Positions 33,216-46,951 are shown, counted from the stretch's first letter. The stretch: 64,000 nt of DNA from Chelonoidis abingdonii (GCF_003597395.2 NC_133771.1:127305289-127369288); one strand, 5' to 3'. Made by a program: numbers and translations. The notes: generated from the letters alone by a model not told the origin.

Positions 33216-35100
33216 GAAATAACTATATTCACTTACAAATGTCTAGAACAATAACACAGGTCAAATTGTGGGGCTTACTAATCTTGAAAATGTAAAAGAT
33301 TATGATAAAAAATAACAAGCAGAGTGACTCAGTTTAAAATAAGTATTTCTGTAAAAAAAAATCTGCATTGCTTTATGAAATGAAATAACAGTGACTAATA
33401 ACTACCAATGACTGATCATACTTTGAATATAGTCATGCTGATAGATATTCTCACAAAAGTTTAAGAGATCACCCCTAACTCCAATCTTGGGTTCTTTTAT
33501 ACCACCAAATCTTTTATATGATAGATCCAGATAACTGACAACTTTCAGACAGATACACTCCCACCTGGAAAATGTTATTAATTAATTCTCTGTGTTATGT
33601 AGTACACTTTATGAAGTACACAGAAGCAGAGGAGCATACAAAAATAGTTCTCTCTAAAATCTGTGCCAGAAATAATAATTGCAGAGAAGAAGCTTAATTG
33701 TTAAGATACATATATAATTAGAAGTCCACTTATTACTGTCAATATACTCTGCATTCTGCAGGCTTCATGTGGAACTAATGATAAAAATCCAGCTTGAGAG
33801 AAGAGCAGTATATCTTGCATCAATATAGCTATAACAAATTGCAGAGACTGCTGCTCAGTATATCTGCAACACTTGTATGTGGATTTTCTTTTTATTTTGA
33901 ATCAGATTTCAAAAGTAAAAAGTAAAAAAATGTAGCTCAAGTAATTCAAGGTGCTTCTTTTTACACCTGTGGCAAACAATGCCGCCTACCAGCCTCCTTC
34001 CTCCATGCCCTAAGTCAAGTACAGCCTAGTGAGCAGTAGTTTAAGGGTCTCTTACTGCACCAAGTGAGGACAAAGGGGGAGTTATGGGGGACTGCTGTTC
34101 ATTTGAACCAGGAAGAGGAGGGGGAGGTCTCCCTCTGCTTTCAACAGAGGAGAAAGACCTATGCTCCTTCCTCCCTCTCACCCACCCTCTGCTTACCTTA
34201 ACCACTGCCAATGAAGGACATTTACAAGCTAACATTACAGTAGCTTTTTCTCACAATGCTTTGCTAGAGGTTAGAAGAGACTGGATGTTAAGCAGAACAG
34301 CATCTAGATGTAAGGGCAATGCTAATCTTAAAAGATTCAGAGGCAAAACAGCAGGAATTGCAATGCTGACCAGTCTCTGCCAGTAGGTACTACTATATAC
34401 CAGCAGTGAAAGTGAGATGAAATGATAAGGCAGCTGAATTTCACGCATAAGCACTTCTAACGTCTTCAGGAAGTCGTGCTGATGCAGCTGCTTGCCTCCA
34501 AAACCCACGGAGTCTGCTATCAGAGAAATGAAGGTCACTTACTGGCATTAAATTGGACATGGTTCACATTTCGAAGTATCAATGTCAATAAAATGTTTTC
34601 TCTATATTTTTGTAGATATCTGTTCCCAAACATTACAGCTGAATAATCTGTATTATTTTGTGCTTTCACTGAATACATTTTGGAGGCCTAACCCAATTAG
34701 TAACAGTTCTGAGTCTGATGTTTGATGAATTTGTTATTATACTTAAATTGATTTTTAAGAAATCCCATTAATTTCAAGAGGAGCATTAAAAGCAAAAGTG
34801 TTAGACTTGTAGCTTTTGGTCTCAGTACTTAGGAAAAGCAGATTTAATACTTAATACAATTTTTTTAACCCCCTTTGAACTTCTCAAGGTACATAAGCAC
34901 AAAAGTATTTAACATGCAAATTCTGAGACAGACTGACCACAGAAACCAAACAGGCCACAAGGAGTGAAAATATACTTGAAAAATGTAGACCTAAATATAG
35001 ATTTGACAACTCACTAGGCTTATGCCAATTCTAGTGGCAATTCTAGGCTCTAATGAAATCTGTACCTCAAGAGAAACTAAAGCAACGGTTATAAGGATAG
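33216..35100. other. No gene seen
   Basis: AT-rich. 33464-33483 shares 20 bases with 31175-31194. An A/G-rich patch lies at 34110-34150. Confidence 0.45.
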
Positions 35101-38100
35101 AACAATACACTATCTGCGCTTCCTGAAACAACATAAGTGACCTTCTTTTAATGGATTCAGGCTGTGTTTTGATCTCAGCAGGGAATATAAGGTCTCTAGT
35201 GAAACTCTGCTCTTATAACAGCAAAAACAAGCCTGAACCAAAACCTTAAGCCAAAATCTCCTTAACTTTATAAGTGTTTGAAATCCAAACATAGACCATA
35301 TGAGAATCTGAATTTTGCAAATGGCCCCTGTGCTTAGAACAGTTGAGCCAAAATCTTTGAACCGGATGTTTTGGAATTCGGTGTGGTATTTGGAATCCAG
35401 ATGAGGATCGGAGTTTTGTGACTTGAGTGTCTCTCTCAGTACAACCACCACGTGTACATTTTGTCAAATTTTCTGCAAGAAGTATTTTAGAAAAAATACA
35501 TCATGTCTCAAAAGCTTCAACGTAGTATTTGACTATATATCCATCCCCTATTATTAATACTGCACAAATTTCTATAAGCCAGGTTGTCCACAGAAAAAAA
35601 GAAAAACAAAATATTAATAATTTCTTTAAACCTCTAAAAGATCTTTTCTATCAAACAATGCTGAGATATCGAACCTCAGTGCTTATATTCCTTAGTGGGT
35701 AGCATATTGCAGCCAGTAAGGGGCCTGAGTCACATTCTACTCCCCTAATATGGTAATTAAGGGTGAAGAAAATGCTTATTGCAGGGGAGTTTCAACAGTC
35801 TTGTGATATGCAGGTAAGATCCCAAAGAGTGAGAATCCTGCACAGCTGGTATCTTTAGAGAATGCAGATGTTTCTAGCTCTGATGGTTTGTGAAACATTG
35901 CACCTTAAACCTGTTTGTGATGCAGAATTTCTCAATCCTGGCCCTTAGAACAAAGTAATCGAGGAGGGAAACATTCAAAAAGTTAGAGGAGGGAAATAAT
36001 TTTTCAGCATTTTTTCCTTTTTAAACAAAGTATCCAGTTGAAAGCTCCTCAGAGATTTTGGATGCTAGATGTAGCCCCAGCAGAGTTGGATTAGCAAGCT
36101 GAGTGTCCCTAATATCATGCTGAAGCATTAGTTCATTATTGACTCAGGGAGAAGAGCGATACCTAATTCTATCTCAAACAGTACTTCCTACAGCACTTTT
36201 CCTCTGAGTTCTTTCTATCCAAGTACTGACCTTTTCCAATCCTTTCCTGCCTGTGAAGTCTAGCACAATTTGAAATGATTTGACTGCAAGGAATTATGAC
36301 AAGGTGTTTACCTTCCATTTATCCGTGAAGGTAAGAACATCTTGTACTTGCAATTCTAACTACCACCACTAGTGAAGTCAAGCAATCACGCTGGCTCCAG
36401 TATTAGGAGTGCATAAAAAAAATTCCCTTCTTACTGACAAAAACCTAACCTGGGAACAATTTTATTTTTCATTTTTTTCTCTCTTTTTAATATATATCTT
36501 CAGGATTATGAAATGACTATTTGTAAAATAAAAAATGTAAACTTTGATCAATGCAACAGCAAATACCTCTCCTTCTGGGGAATTCTTCCTTTGTACTAAA
36601 TAATGGCAAGTCCTATATATCTTTTATACCTGCATATCTCTTAGAATGCTAAAAATAATGGTGCCTTTAGGAATTGTACACTACCTAGTTTGTGAAAGAT
36701 GACGTGAGGCAATTTTGCTCTGTACATTTTATTTTTATATTGCTTAACACTGTTGTTATTTCTGAGCCTGATTTACAGTTACCCGGGGTACTCATAACCC
36801 TTTTGATGTTATTTCTACTGGAAACAGTTGACAAAAGCAGATTTTCCCTTAAGGATTCCCCAGTTTCGGTGCATGTTTCAAGTTTCTGCTGTTTGCTCAA
36901 CCCATTAAGAGCTTCTTCAAACAATAAAATAGCAGCCCATCACCTTGAATACCACAGGAAAAAAAATGCATGCATAAAGACTGCCAACTCACACTTTCAC
37001 TCTGCTGTAGATAAGCAGAAATCATTGACAAATATAACACTACCTGGAATACTGCCTATGGATTTAGCATAACTCTGAAAGAGGTTTTGGTTCTGAAGTA
37101 TTTCACTGTCGGTCAGAGCTGCATGAAAATATGAGTATCAGATATAAACCCATGGCAAATAGACAGTGTGCCTAATGCAAGCTTGAGACTAAAAATTGGC
37201 AATGGGTTTAAACATTACTTCTGCTTTGTATTTTTCCGCATATCAGAGTATACTGCTGCTTTAAATAAGATTTTTTTTCATGAGCTTTGCACTGCATGCT
37301 GAGTTAAGGTAGCATACACAATCTGTGCCAAGCTTCTTGGGGCTTAAAGTGCCCTGCATGTGGTACACTGACTATACAGAATGGTAAAATACAACATGAA
37401 AGTAGAGCTCACTGGTCAGCAATTCTCAGACCTGAGCTATGTAGTGACAAGTGACAACTACAAAAAGTCATTAATAAATCCCCATCCAAAAATCTTAGTT
37501 AAGGTGAAATTAAGGTTGTAGCTATATATAAATATTTTATGTTTTTATTAGCCTTCGAAGGAACATTAGAGTTAAAAGGAAGAATTAGGAACTCAGGAAA
37601 TGAAGGTTTTACAAAAAACACCAAATATTTGGAAGTATGGAAGGTCATAGTTACCTCTGCCCTCCACTGATCCTTGCCTCCCATCTTCCTGTCTTTAGTC
37701 CTTTGTAAAATGTGTTAAATTTGGGTGGAGTTTTTCTAAAGTCTCAGGAATCCACAGACTACAGACCAAGACATCTTAAATTTTGAGAAGGTACTGTACT
37801 TATGCAACTTGCAAGTGGAACATCAAAAATGTGCCTCAGATAGAATTTATAAATGGTTTTATGTATCTGTTATTGACATACAAATTCTGTGTCTAATAGT
37901 ACTTGGATAACTGCCTGCCCTCCATAGCTCACAGAACTGACTCCTTAAGGAAGAGAATGGGGCACAATTATATTTAGTATTCTATTAGTTTAACCAACAA
38001 TTTGAAAAACAGCTTTTCTTCTGTGAAGCGTATAATGACAACAAAGAAAAGCAGAGTTGACACAACCACAGTATGTTTGAAAGTAATTTTTTCTTGTCTT

Positions 38101-38190
38101 GGTGATCAGTGACAAAATGAAAGTATTCTGGGTGGATAAGATACTCTAAGCATTTCATTATTTCAGATCTTCATAGAAGCAGAGTTAAGG
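35101..38190. other. No gene seen
   Basis: No recognisable exon, RNA or repeat. Open frames (e.g. 36692-37072) lack any domain and sit in AT-rich DNA. Confidence 0.5.
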
Positions 38191-38192
38191 TC

Positions 38193-40926
38193 ATCTGGGT
38201 ATCTCATCCACTGTAATCCCCAGGTCCTTTTCTGCAGAACTGCTGCTTAGCCGGTTGGTCCCCAGCCTGTAGCAGTGCATGGGATTCTTCCTTCCTAAGT
38301 GCAGGACTCAGCACTTGTCCTTGTTGAACCTCATCAGATTTATTTTGGCCCAATCCTCCAATTTGTCTAGGAATCTCTGGACCCTATCCCTAACCCTCCA
38401 GTGTATCTACCTCTCCCCCCAGCTTAGTGTCATCTGCGAACTTGCTGAGGGTGCAACTGATCCCATCATCCAGATCGTTAATAAAGTTGTTGAACAAAGC
38501 CTGCCCCAGGACCAACTGCTGAGGCACTCCGCTTGATACCAGCTGTCAACTAGACATCGAGCTGTTGATAACTACCTGTTGAGCCTGACAATCTAGCCAG
38601 CTTTCTACCCACCTTATAGTCCATTCTTCCAATCCATACTTCTTTAACTTGCTGGCAAGAATACTGTGGGAGACCATATCAAAAGCTTTGCTGAACTCAA
38701 GATATATCACATCCACCACTTTCCCCATATCCACAGAGCCAGTTATCTCATCATAGAAGGCAATCGGGTTGGTCAGGGATGACCTGCCCTTGGTGAATCC
38801 ATGCTGACTGTTCCTGACCATCTTCCTCTCCTACAAGTGCTTCAAAATGGATTCCTTGAGGATCTGCTCCACGATTTTGCCAGGGACTGAAGTGAGGCTG
38901 ACTGGTTTGTAGCTTCCTGGGTTCTCTTTCTTCCCTTTTTAAAATATGGGCACTATATTTTCCTTTTTCCAATCGTCCGGGATCTCCCCCAGTTGCCAAG
39001 AATTTTCAAAGATAATGGCCAATGGCTCTGTAATCACATCAGCCAACTCTCTCAGCACCCATGGATACATTACATCTGGACCCATGGACTTGTGCATGTA
39101 CAGCTTTTCTAAATAGTCCTTAACCTGTTCTGCGCACTTCCTCCCCATACCGTGTTGACCAGTGCAGCAGTCTGGGAACTGATCTTGTCTGTGAAGACTG
39201 AGGCAAAAAAAAACATTGAGTACTTCAGCTTTTTCCACATCATCAGACACTAGGTTCCCTCCCCCATTCAGTAAGGGTCCCACACTTTCCCTGACCTCCT
39301 TCTTGATGCTAACATACATGTAAAACCCTTCTTGTTACCCTTCACATCCCTGCAAACTCCAGTCATGCCTTGGCCTTCCTAATTACACCTCTGCTTGCTC
39401 TAGCAATATTTTTATGCTCTCCCCCCAGTCATCTGTCCAAATTTCCACTTCTTGTAAGCTTCCTTTTTGAGTTTAAGCTCATCGAAGATTGCATGGTTAA
39501 GCCAAGCTGGTATTTTGCTACTCTCCTTTCTTCCTTTTGTCAGGATCATGAACTCAACCATCTCATGGTCACTGCTGCCTAGGTTCCCACCCACTTCTAG
39601 TTCCCCTAACAATTCTTTCCTGTTGTAAGCAGCAGGTCAAGAGGAGCACAGCCCCTGGTTGGTTTTTTGAGCACTTGTACCAGGAAGTTGTCCCCAACAC
39701 ACTCTAAAAACTTCCTGGATTGTCTGTGCATTGCTGTATTGCTCTCCCAGCAGATGTCAGGGTGATTGAAGTCCCCCGTTAGAACCAGAGCTGGTGATCT
39801 GGAAATTTCAGTTAGTTCTCCAAAGAAAGCCTCATCTACCTCATCCTTCTGATACGGTGGGTCTACAGTACATGGCCACCTCGACATTGCCCTTGTTGCT
39901 CTTGCATCTAAACTTAACCAAAGACTCTCAACAGGATTCTCTCCAGTTACATACTGGAGTTCTGAGCAATCATACTGCTCTCTTACATACAATGCAACTC
40001 CTCCACCTTTCCTCCCACACCTGTCCTTCTTGAACAGTTTATACCCATCCATGACAGTGCTCCAGTCATGTGAACTGCCCCACCAATTTTCTGCTATTCC
40101 AATCACATCATAGTTCCTTGATTGTGCCAGGACTTCCAATTCTTCCTACTTGTTTCCCAGGCTTCTTGCGTTCGTGTACATGCACCTAAGATAACTAGCC
40201 AATTGGCCTAATTTCTCAGTATGAATCAGGAGGCTTCCCATTTTGTACCCTCCTCTTTGTGTTTCCTCCCCATATCCCACTTCCCCACTTACCTCTGGGC
40301 TTAGGTCACCATCCCCTGGCAAACCTACTTTAAAGCCCTCTTCACTAGGTTAGCAAGCCTGCCTGAAAAAATGCTCTTCCATCTCTTCGTTAGGTGGGTC
40401 CCAGCTCTTCCTAGCAATCTTTCTTCCCAGAACAACATCCCATGCTCGAAGAATCCAAAGCCCTCTCTCTGACACCGTCTGCATAACCAAGCATTGACCT
40501 CCACAATTCGATGATCCCTATCTGGGCCTTTTCGTTTAACAAGAGGATGGATGAGAACATGATTTGTGCTTCAAATGCCTTTATCCTTCTTCTCAGAGCC
40601 ATGTAGTCTGCAGTGATCCGCTCAAGGTCATTCTTGGCAGTATCACTGGTGCCCATGTGCAGAAATAAGGAGTAGCAGCAGTGTGAGGCCTTGATCAGTC
40701 TTGGCAAACACTCCGTCACATCCTGGATTCTAGCTCCAGGCAAGCAGCACACTTCTCGAGTCTCCTGGTCTGGTTGACAGATGGATGACTTCATCCCCTT
40801 TAGGAGGGAGTCCCCAACCACCACCACCCATCTCCTCCTCTTGGGAGTGGTGGCCATGGAAGCCCCATCCCTAGGACAGTGCATCCCATGCCTTCCAGCC
40901 GATTGGGTCCAAATCCTTCTCCGCAA
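38193..40926 (-). pseudogene. CR1 LINE with ORF1, endonuclease and RT remnants
   Basis: On the minus strand: an ORF1 part (40411-40926) with basic residues, VVVVGDSLLKGMKS and HMGTSDTAKND, the SGNH-esterase-like domain known from CR1 ORF1. A linker with YTNARSLGNK (about 40190) begins the endonuclease (39606-40139: [33 protein letters not shown]). Then reverse transcriptase parts: [18 protein letters not shown] (about 39050-39100), QHGFTKGRSSLTN and LEFSKAFDMVSH (about 38690-38810), [17 protein letters not shown] (FADD at plus 38429-38440) and NKDKCxVLHLGRKNP. Stops and frameshifts break it into at least five pieces. The copy stops in the late reverse transcriptase and lacks the CR1 3' tail, which is unusual since LINEs normally lose the 5' end. 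Confidence 0.9.
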
Positions 40927-40929
40927 TAG

Positions 40930-41900
40930 TACCTGATAGAGGTTTGTCTAACCTGTTCTTAAAAAGCTCCAATGATGGGGATTCAACCACTTCCCTGGGA
41001 AACCTATTCCAGTGTTTAACTACCTATATAGTTAGAATGATTTTTTTAATCGCACCTAAATCTCCTTTATTGCAGATTAAGCCCATTAAACTTCTTGTCC
41101 TATCTTCAGTGGACATGGAGAACAATTAATCACCATTCTCTTTATAAAAGCCTTAACATATTTGAAGACTGTTATTAGGTCTTCTTTTCAGGCTGCTTTT
41201 CTGAAGACTCAACATGCCCATGATTTTTTTTTAAACTCTTCTTCATACATCAGGTTTTCTAAACATATTATCATGTGTGTTGCTCTCCTCTGGACTCTCT
41301 CTAATTAGTTCTAAAGCGTGGTGCCCAAAACTAGACACGGTACTTCAGCTGAGGCCCACTAGCACCATGTAGAGAGGAACAATTACCTCCCATTTCTTAA
41401 ATATGACATTCCTGTTAACACACGCCAGAATATTTGCCTTTTTTGCAACTGCATCCTGTTGCTGGCCCATATTCTATTTGTGATCCATTATAAACCCCAA
41501 ATCCTTTCATGACATACTGCTGCTCATCCAGTTATTCCCCATTTTGTAGTTGTGTATTTGATTTTACCTTCCTACGTGTATACTTGTCTTTATTAACTTT
41601 CATCTTGTTCATTTCAGACCAACTCCCCAATTTGTCATGGTCATTTTGAATTCTAACCTGTATTCCAAAATACTTGCAACTCCATCCCCCCTCCGGCTTG
41701 GCATCATCTGCAAATTTTATAAGCATACTCTTCACTTCATTATCCAAGTCATTTATGAAAATATTAAATAGCCCCGGACCCAGGACAGAACCCTGTGGGA
41801 CACCCCACATATGATTCCCACTTTGACAGCAAACTAGGCTGACTAGTCTATAATTCCCTGGGTTCTATTTGTTCCCCTTTTAATTATAAGTACTATGTTT
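40930..41900 (-). pseudogene. Second, diverged CR1 copy (RT end and 3' region)
   Basis: Minus-strand 41532-41810 encodes GVPQGSVLGPGLFNIFINDL and KFADDA, the reverse-transcriptase core of CR1. 40930-41530 carries the CR1 3' portion ('ggtttgtctaacctgttctt', 'ctcctctggactctctctaa' on the plus strand). It directly abuts the 5' end of the first copy and is older, with more indels. The 5' side fades near 41900. Confidence 0.85.
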
Positions 41901-44900
41901 GCCCTTCTCCAGCCCTCTAGGACTTCGCATGTCCTCCGGGAAGTTTCAAACAATATGATCTGCAAAGCATAATAAGGTGAATGGGAGAAAAGGGTTGAAG
42001 GGTGGTGAGGCTTGTGAGGCATCTCTGTGAGACCATTAAGGCTGTGAAAGGTGAAGTTTCCCAGCAAGTCTACTAAGGTTTTCAGAGGGTGAGCAGTCCC
42101 ATGTCAAACCCACTCAGGTCTTCAGAATGAGTGGAGTGCTCTCTCGTCATGCTCCCCTTCTCCCCATCCTATTGCTCTCCTGCCCTGACCACTGGTATGC
42201 TGGCACTCTCCCCAAATACTCCCATCACTGCTCCTGCAAATGTTTGAAAACCAAAGCAAGCGAGCACCTTAAGAGAGCAGCAGGACAGAAATTCTGGAGT
42301 TAAGCGGGAACTGGGGGGAGTATAGCGAGGAGGCATACCCTCTCTGTCATTCCTTGTCAAATGGATATATTCAATAAAATTATCTATAAACAATGTCTTC
42401 CATGCTGTGCTCTAGCTCTGGTCGATGGTTTCTGTTTATCTGCATAATTCTAGTTTGGGTGCCAAAATTCTCCATTTTCCATTGACTGAACCAGACTCTA
42501 CCCCTCCTCACCTCACCCCTTCTAGTGAACAGTCCATATTTGGAGATCTACATCTTCAGGGAAAAGGGCTAGAAACTTACTTTTTAAAAACATTTAAAGC
42601 TTAGGTCTCCAGCACTTGTTTGATGCTCTGTTTAAAACAGTGGGTGCAGACATGCCTTTCTGACACTATAATTTGTAATATTAATAATTTTAAAATTACA
42701 ATTTAATCAGCTAATTTTGGCCCTGGGCACTAGAACTCAACTAGCCAACTGCAGTAAATAAAGTTTTATCTCTTTCCTTCATTTGGATTTTTGTTACAAA
42801 GCGGGGAGAGGACATTAGAGGACTTCCGTGAACTCAAGTGAACAGCTGTGTTTTAAGTGTGTCATAATTCAGGAAACCCTCACTTCAAATTTGATAGAAA
42901 AATTATACCAGAACCCTACAACTAACCCGCCAAATTTGATGTTGATATTCCTTTGTCTGTCGATTTTATGGGGAGATTGAGTAGGGCTCACAATCATAAT
43001 CTTACCTATGGAGTGGCATTAGTGGCTAACCACTGGGACAAGTTATTAAAGTAATAAACTACAGAGTGCATGCAAGACGAATTTTAAAAGAGACAGATGA
43101 CACTGTTATAAATCCGAAATATATGTAAAGTGATGGACACAATACTATTCTTTTCAAAGCACACTTCTCTTTCAGCCTATCAGTAATACTCATTTTCTTC
43201 AGTCAACTATTATCAGCAATCAGTCAGATTCTGTCAATGAAGCAGCATGCAAGCACGGAAAAACAGCTTAATGTAGTATATAGCACTGTGTTTGGGATGA
43301 GGTAAGAACACCCCATTATCTTCAACCAGGAATTCATTTATAGAAAACCCTTTTTAGTCCTAGACAAACTATTTGGTGATAGTTTAACTCCCCTTCATGA
43401 TCTCTTATAAGAACCCTGGGTTGGCATATTTTGAAAACATGCACATATCTACACTTGCAAGCTGCAGACCACTCAATGTTGAGATATAATAACCGGAATA
43501 GCATGGTGTTATCAGTTATGTGGTGCCTCTCCAATATTTCTCATAAACAGATGCACATGCACTGGGAAAATATGCAGAAAAAAAATAGGATATCTAATGA
43601 CTAGCTTTGTTTGGAAGCCACTTCAATTTAATAATCAGAAAGTAATTGTACCAGCATCCTTGCTTCCCTAATAAGCACATTACATTACTTTTTTTTTTTA
43701 AGATCACAAAGTCAATTAAAGACAAAATTGAGGGATAAGATATAACACATTTTCAATCAGATGCACCAGACACTTGAAATCAATTACTGGAAAGTTTGTT
43801 ATAAATCATTTGATTGTTTGTATTAAAATCACTGACAAGCAACTGATTTTTAATCCAGATATTTATAGTTAGTGTTTTTCTAATTTATGATATTGAATAT
43901 CTCAAACTGTGGCCAGTTTGTAAGTTAGATATTGCATCAAAAGAAATTTTGCTTAGCCATATTAAACAATTAAAGAAAGGGGAAGGAGTCTATCATAAGG
44001 CTCAGTTTCCCTTTTTATAGGAACATTTCTTGCACTCAGAAATTTGGCCCAAAATTTTATGCTCTAAAAATGAATCACGGGTACACATCTGATCACTTGT
44101 GCCCTTAAACAACTGCTTGAAGTGGACAAGATAGTGGCACAAGTAATTAGATCTGCACCTGCATTTCAACTGTGTCTACAAAATGTGGATCCTATTTACG
44201 TTGGCAAAACAGAAGAACAAAATTAGAAAAAAATTAACGCATAGTCTATCATTAACAAAAGTAGTAAAAAATGCAGGAAAGAAAAACAGGAAAAAGAAAC
44301 ACTTCTGCAAAAATAAGTACTCTGAAGCACTGAAATTGTGTGTCTGTGATACTTTACACAGTACTTACCTAATATCTGTGCATGTTATACATGTGATATG
44401 CTGGCTGTTTGTTGTAATGAGGTTCAAAGCCACAGATGTTTCACTGTCAGAAGTTGGGTGTGCTCCACATTTAAAATAAAACTCCTGAAATATTGAAGGA
44501 GAGATAAAGAGAAGATTACATACCTGTAGCTCATGTTTTCTCTTTATCTTAGTCTAGTTGACATTTGAGACAGTAGGAAAAAAAATCACCACTGCCAGCA
44601 GTAAAGGGAGGTATTCATTACAAATGATTTAGAATGAATTCCCGGCAAAAACTCCTTGCTAGGCAAATATTTTGTTCTTTGCACAAAAACCCCAATGAAG
44701 ACTATATCCCCCATACTGCAGAGTTTCAATATTAGTGGTCCACAGTATGATTTTCTGGATCCATAGAGGAAAAGTATTACATTACACCACAGAGGTCTGG
44801 GCATTATGATGCACAATGCTACACACTGTAACATATTAATGCTCTTTCATCACAAAAAAGTTACTGTCGTATGAAAGCTAAAGATAGAATTTATAATTCC

Positions 44901-45095
44901 TGGCTCTAAATAAGAGAAGACGGGTCTTATTTCTGTGAAGATGGAAGCCTATATAATATAGTATTACCAGTGACACTAACAAGAAGTTCCAGCTCCCTAA
45001 GAACACATTTTACATTAACCACTACATTTAAGTTAAATTATTCTATACTAGTTTTATTCCATATAGCTTCTTATATCACCCTAATCAGCCTGTAC
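41901..45095. other. No gene seen; AT-rich
   Basis: Only chance frames. A short hairpin at about 44502-44513 and 44538-44549 ('agataaagagaa' and its complement) has no other support as an RNA. Confidence 0.5.
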
Positions 45096-45099
45096 TAGA

Positions 45100-45715
45100 G
45101 TGCCTTCCAGTAGTCCATTAAGCAACATGACTGACATCTGTTGTGTGAGTTGTTCCCTTTCATCCTCTCCCAAAAAGGAAGATTGTGGGCAAGCTGTTGA
45201 ATGCTGGTTTATGGGGCTCATCCCCAGGGGGGGAGAGGAGAGAACCACAATGAGATATCAGGGATGTGCCAGGTGGGCCATAGGCTGCAGCCAGTGAGGT
45301 GACCTGGCTAGGCAGGGCAGCTGCAGGGAGAGCACACAGGGAGTCTGCAGCAGTCAGGGAGTGGGGAAACGTTCTCACCACTGATGCCCTGCCCTGAACA
45401 CCCAGCCAGCCACAGCCCTTCCTATTTTAAACCCACAGGACCCTGTGAGAATGAAAGGCTCTGGACAGTAAGGAGGGAAGAGGAAGGAGCCCCGGTCCAC
45501 TACATGCTGCCATGCGCTCCTCAGGAAATTGTGCCAACCAGGTCCTGCCACCGTGCCAGGAGGGAGCTGTCCACACTGCTCAGTGAGTCACTTTCTGCCC
45601 CAGATGGATAGGAGTCACAAGGGAGCACTGTTATGTAACTCCCATGGGGTGAGAGGGAGAACACAGCTAAAAAAAAAAATCTGGTAACCTTGAGCGTAGA
45701 GGGATCCATTACTGG
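45100..45715. other. GC-richer unassigned stretch
   Basis: Balanced base composition and several short open frames on both strands, but no domain, exon pattern or repeat identity. Confidence 0.35.
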
Positions 45716-45719
45716 CTGG

Positions 45720-46483
45720 TGTGCCCCCTCATTTGTGGTCATGGCACAGCAGCTGCCTTTAGTCCATTGCCCTCAGGGGCAGCTCCTTGGGCCACTCAGT
45801 ATTTGGTTCCTTCTTGCAACTCAGCCCTCCTGCCAGGAGGCTTAGAGCCTCACTACTTCCAGGGTAACTGCAAAGTCCAACCAAACACCCAAAGGCTTAG
45901 TGCCCATGTAGCAGGCCTTCAGTCCTGATCTGAGCTTAACTGTCCTTGCCCCTCTACTCCTGAGGCTTACATTGCCCTTCCTGTGAGTGCCTGGTAGGGA
46001 CCCCAGGCCTGCTCCCTGCTCCGGGCTCCAGCCCAGAGCCCTTATAATAAGCAGCAAGAGTCTGTTTCTAGTGATCCCTCGCTGGTTCCCCAGGCTGCTT
46101 CCTACCTTTACCTGCTTGCAAGCGTCTATCCTAGAGCTGCGCCCTCCAGTTTTATCTCCCTGCGGCTCTTCTCAGTCTGTTGCTAAGGAGCTTTCTCATT
46201 GTATCCCCAAGCCTCTCTGGCAGCTGCCTAGAGCCACTTCGCCCCTGCTGCCATCACCTTTCAGGCCCAGGATACAAGCTCCCTATCACAGCTCTGCTCT
46301 CTCAGGTCTCCTCCCTTGGCCTTGCAGTCCTTCCTTTACCAGAACCACCCAGTCTGGTTCTCTCCAGCTCGGTGTAATTGTCAATTAGCATCTCCCCTCC
46401 TGCTGCCACAGACTGGACTAATTCATCCCTCGGGGTCCCTGTTAACCCTATATTTGCCAATGTGGGGCATATGTTCCTTCACA
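45720..46483 (-). mobile_element. LTR-like repeat
   Basis: On the minus strand it starts TGTGAAGGAACATATGCCCC (46483 downward) and contains a TATA-like 'ttattataagg' (plus about 46038-46048). It resembles a turtle LTR family with 'gggttccagcccagagccc'-type sequence. The left boundary near 45720 (TGTGCCCCC) is a guess, and no target duplication or AATAAA was found. The 133-residue frame at 45987-46388 is not called as a gene. Confidence 0.4.
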
Positions 46484-46494
46484 ATAGTGTAGTG

Positions 46495-46869
46495 CAGGGG
46501 TTCTCAAACTTCACAGCACGGTGACCCCTTTCTGACAACAAAAATTATTACACAACTCCCGGAGAGGGGACTAAAGCCTGAGCCTGCCTGAGCCCTGCTG
46601 CCTCGAGTCGGGGGACCAAAGCCAAAGACTGATCGCCACCACCCTGGGGGGAGGGACGCAAAGCCCAAGCCCAAGCCCAAGGGCTATAGCCCCAGGCGGG
46701 GGAGCCTGTAACCTGAGCCCCACCAACCAGGGCTGAAGTCCTTGGGTTTTGGCTCTGGGCAGTGGGGCTGGGCTTTGGTCCCAGCAAGTTTAATGCCAGT
46801 CTTGGCGACTCCATTAAAACAGAGTGGTGACCCACTTTGGTGTCCCGACCCACAGTTTGAAAACTGCTG
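46495..46869. mobile_element. hAT-type element with perfect 8-bp TSD
   Basis: Ends CAGGGGTTCTCAAACTT and AGTTTGAAAACTGCTG are inverted repeats. They are flanked by the exact 8-bp repeat 'gtgtagtg' (46487-46494 and 46870-46877). The 375-bp interior is C- and G-rich and non-coding. End sequence and duplication length fit Charlie-like hAT elements. It lies four bases beyond the LTR-like unit's end at 46483. Confidence 0.9.
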
Positions 46870-46908
46870 GTGTAGTGTTTTGTTTTGATAGGGTTGGTTT
46901 CAGAGGGG

Positions 46909-46909
<1 letters not shown>

Positions 46910-46951
<42 letters not shown>

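Noticed and set aside
44500..44550. Hairpin 'agataaagagaa' with its complement, possible small RNA
   Set aside because: Short arms with a 24-base loop and no further evidence of an RNA gene.
45987..46388. 133-residue plus-strand frame
   Set aside because: Lies antisense in an LTR-like repeat; Ser/Pro/Leu-rich without domain.
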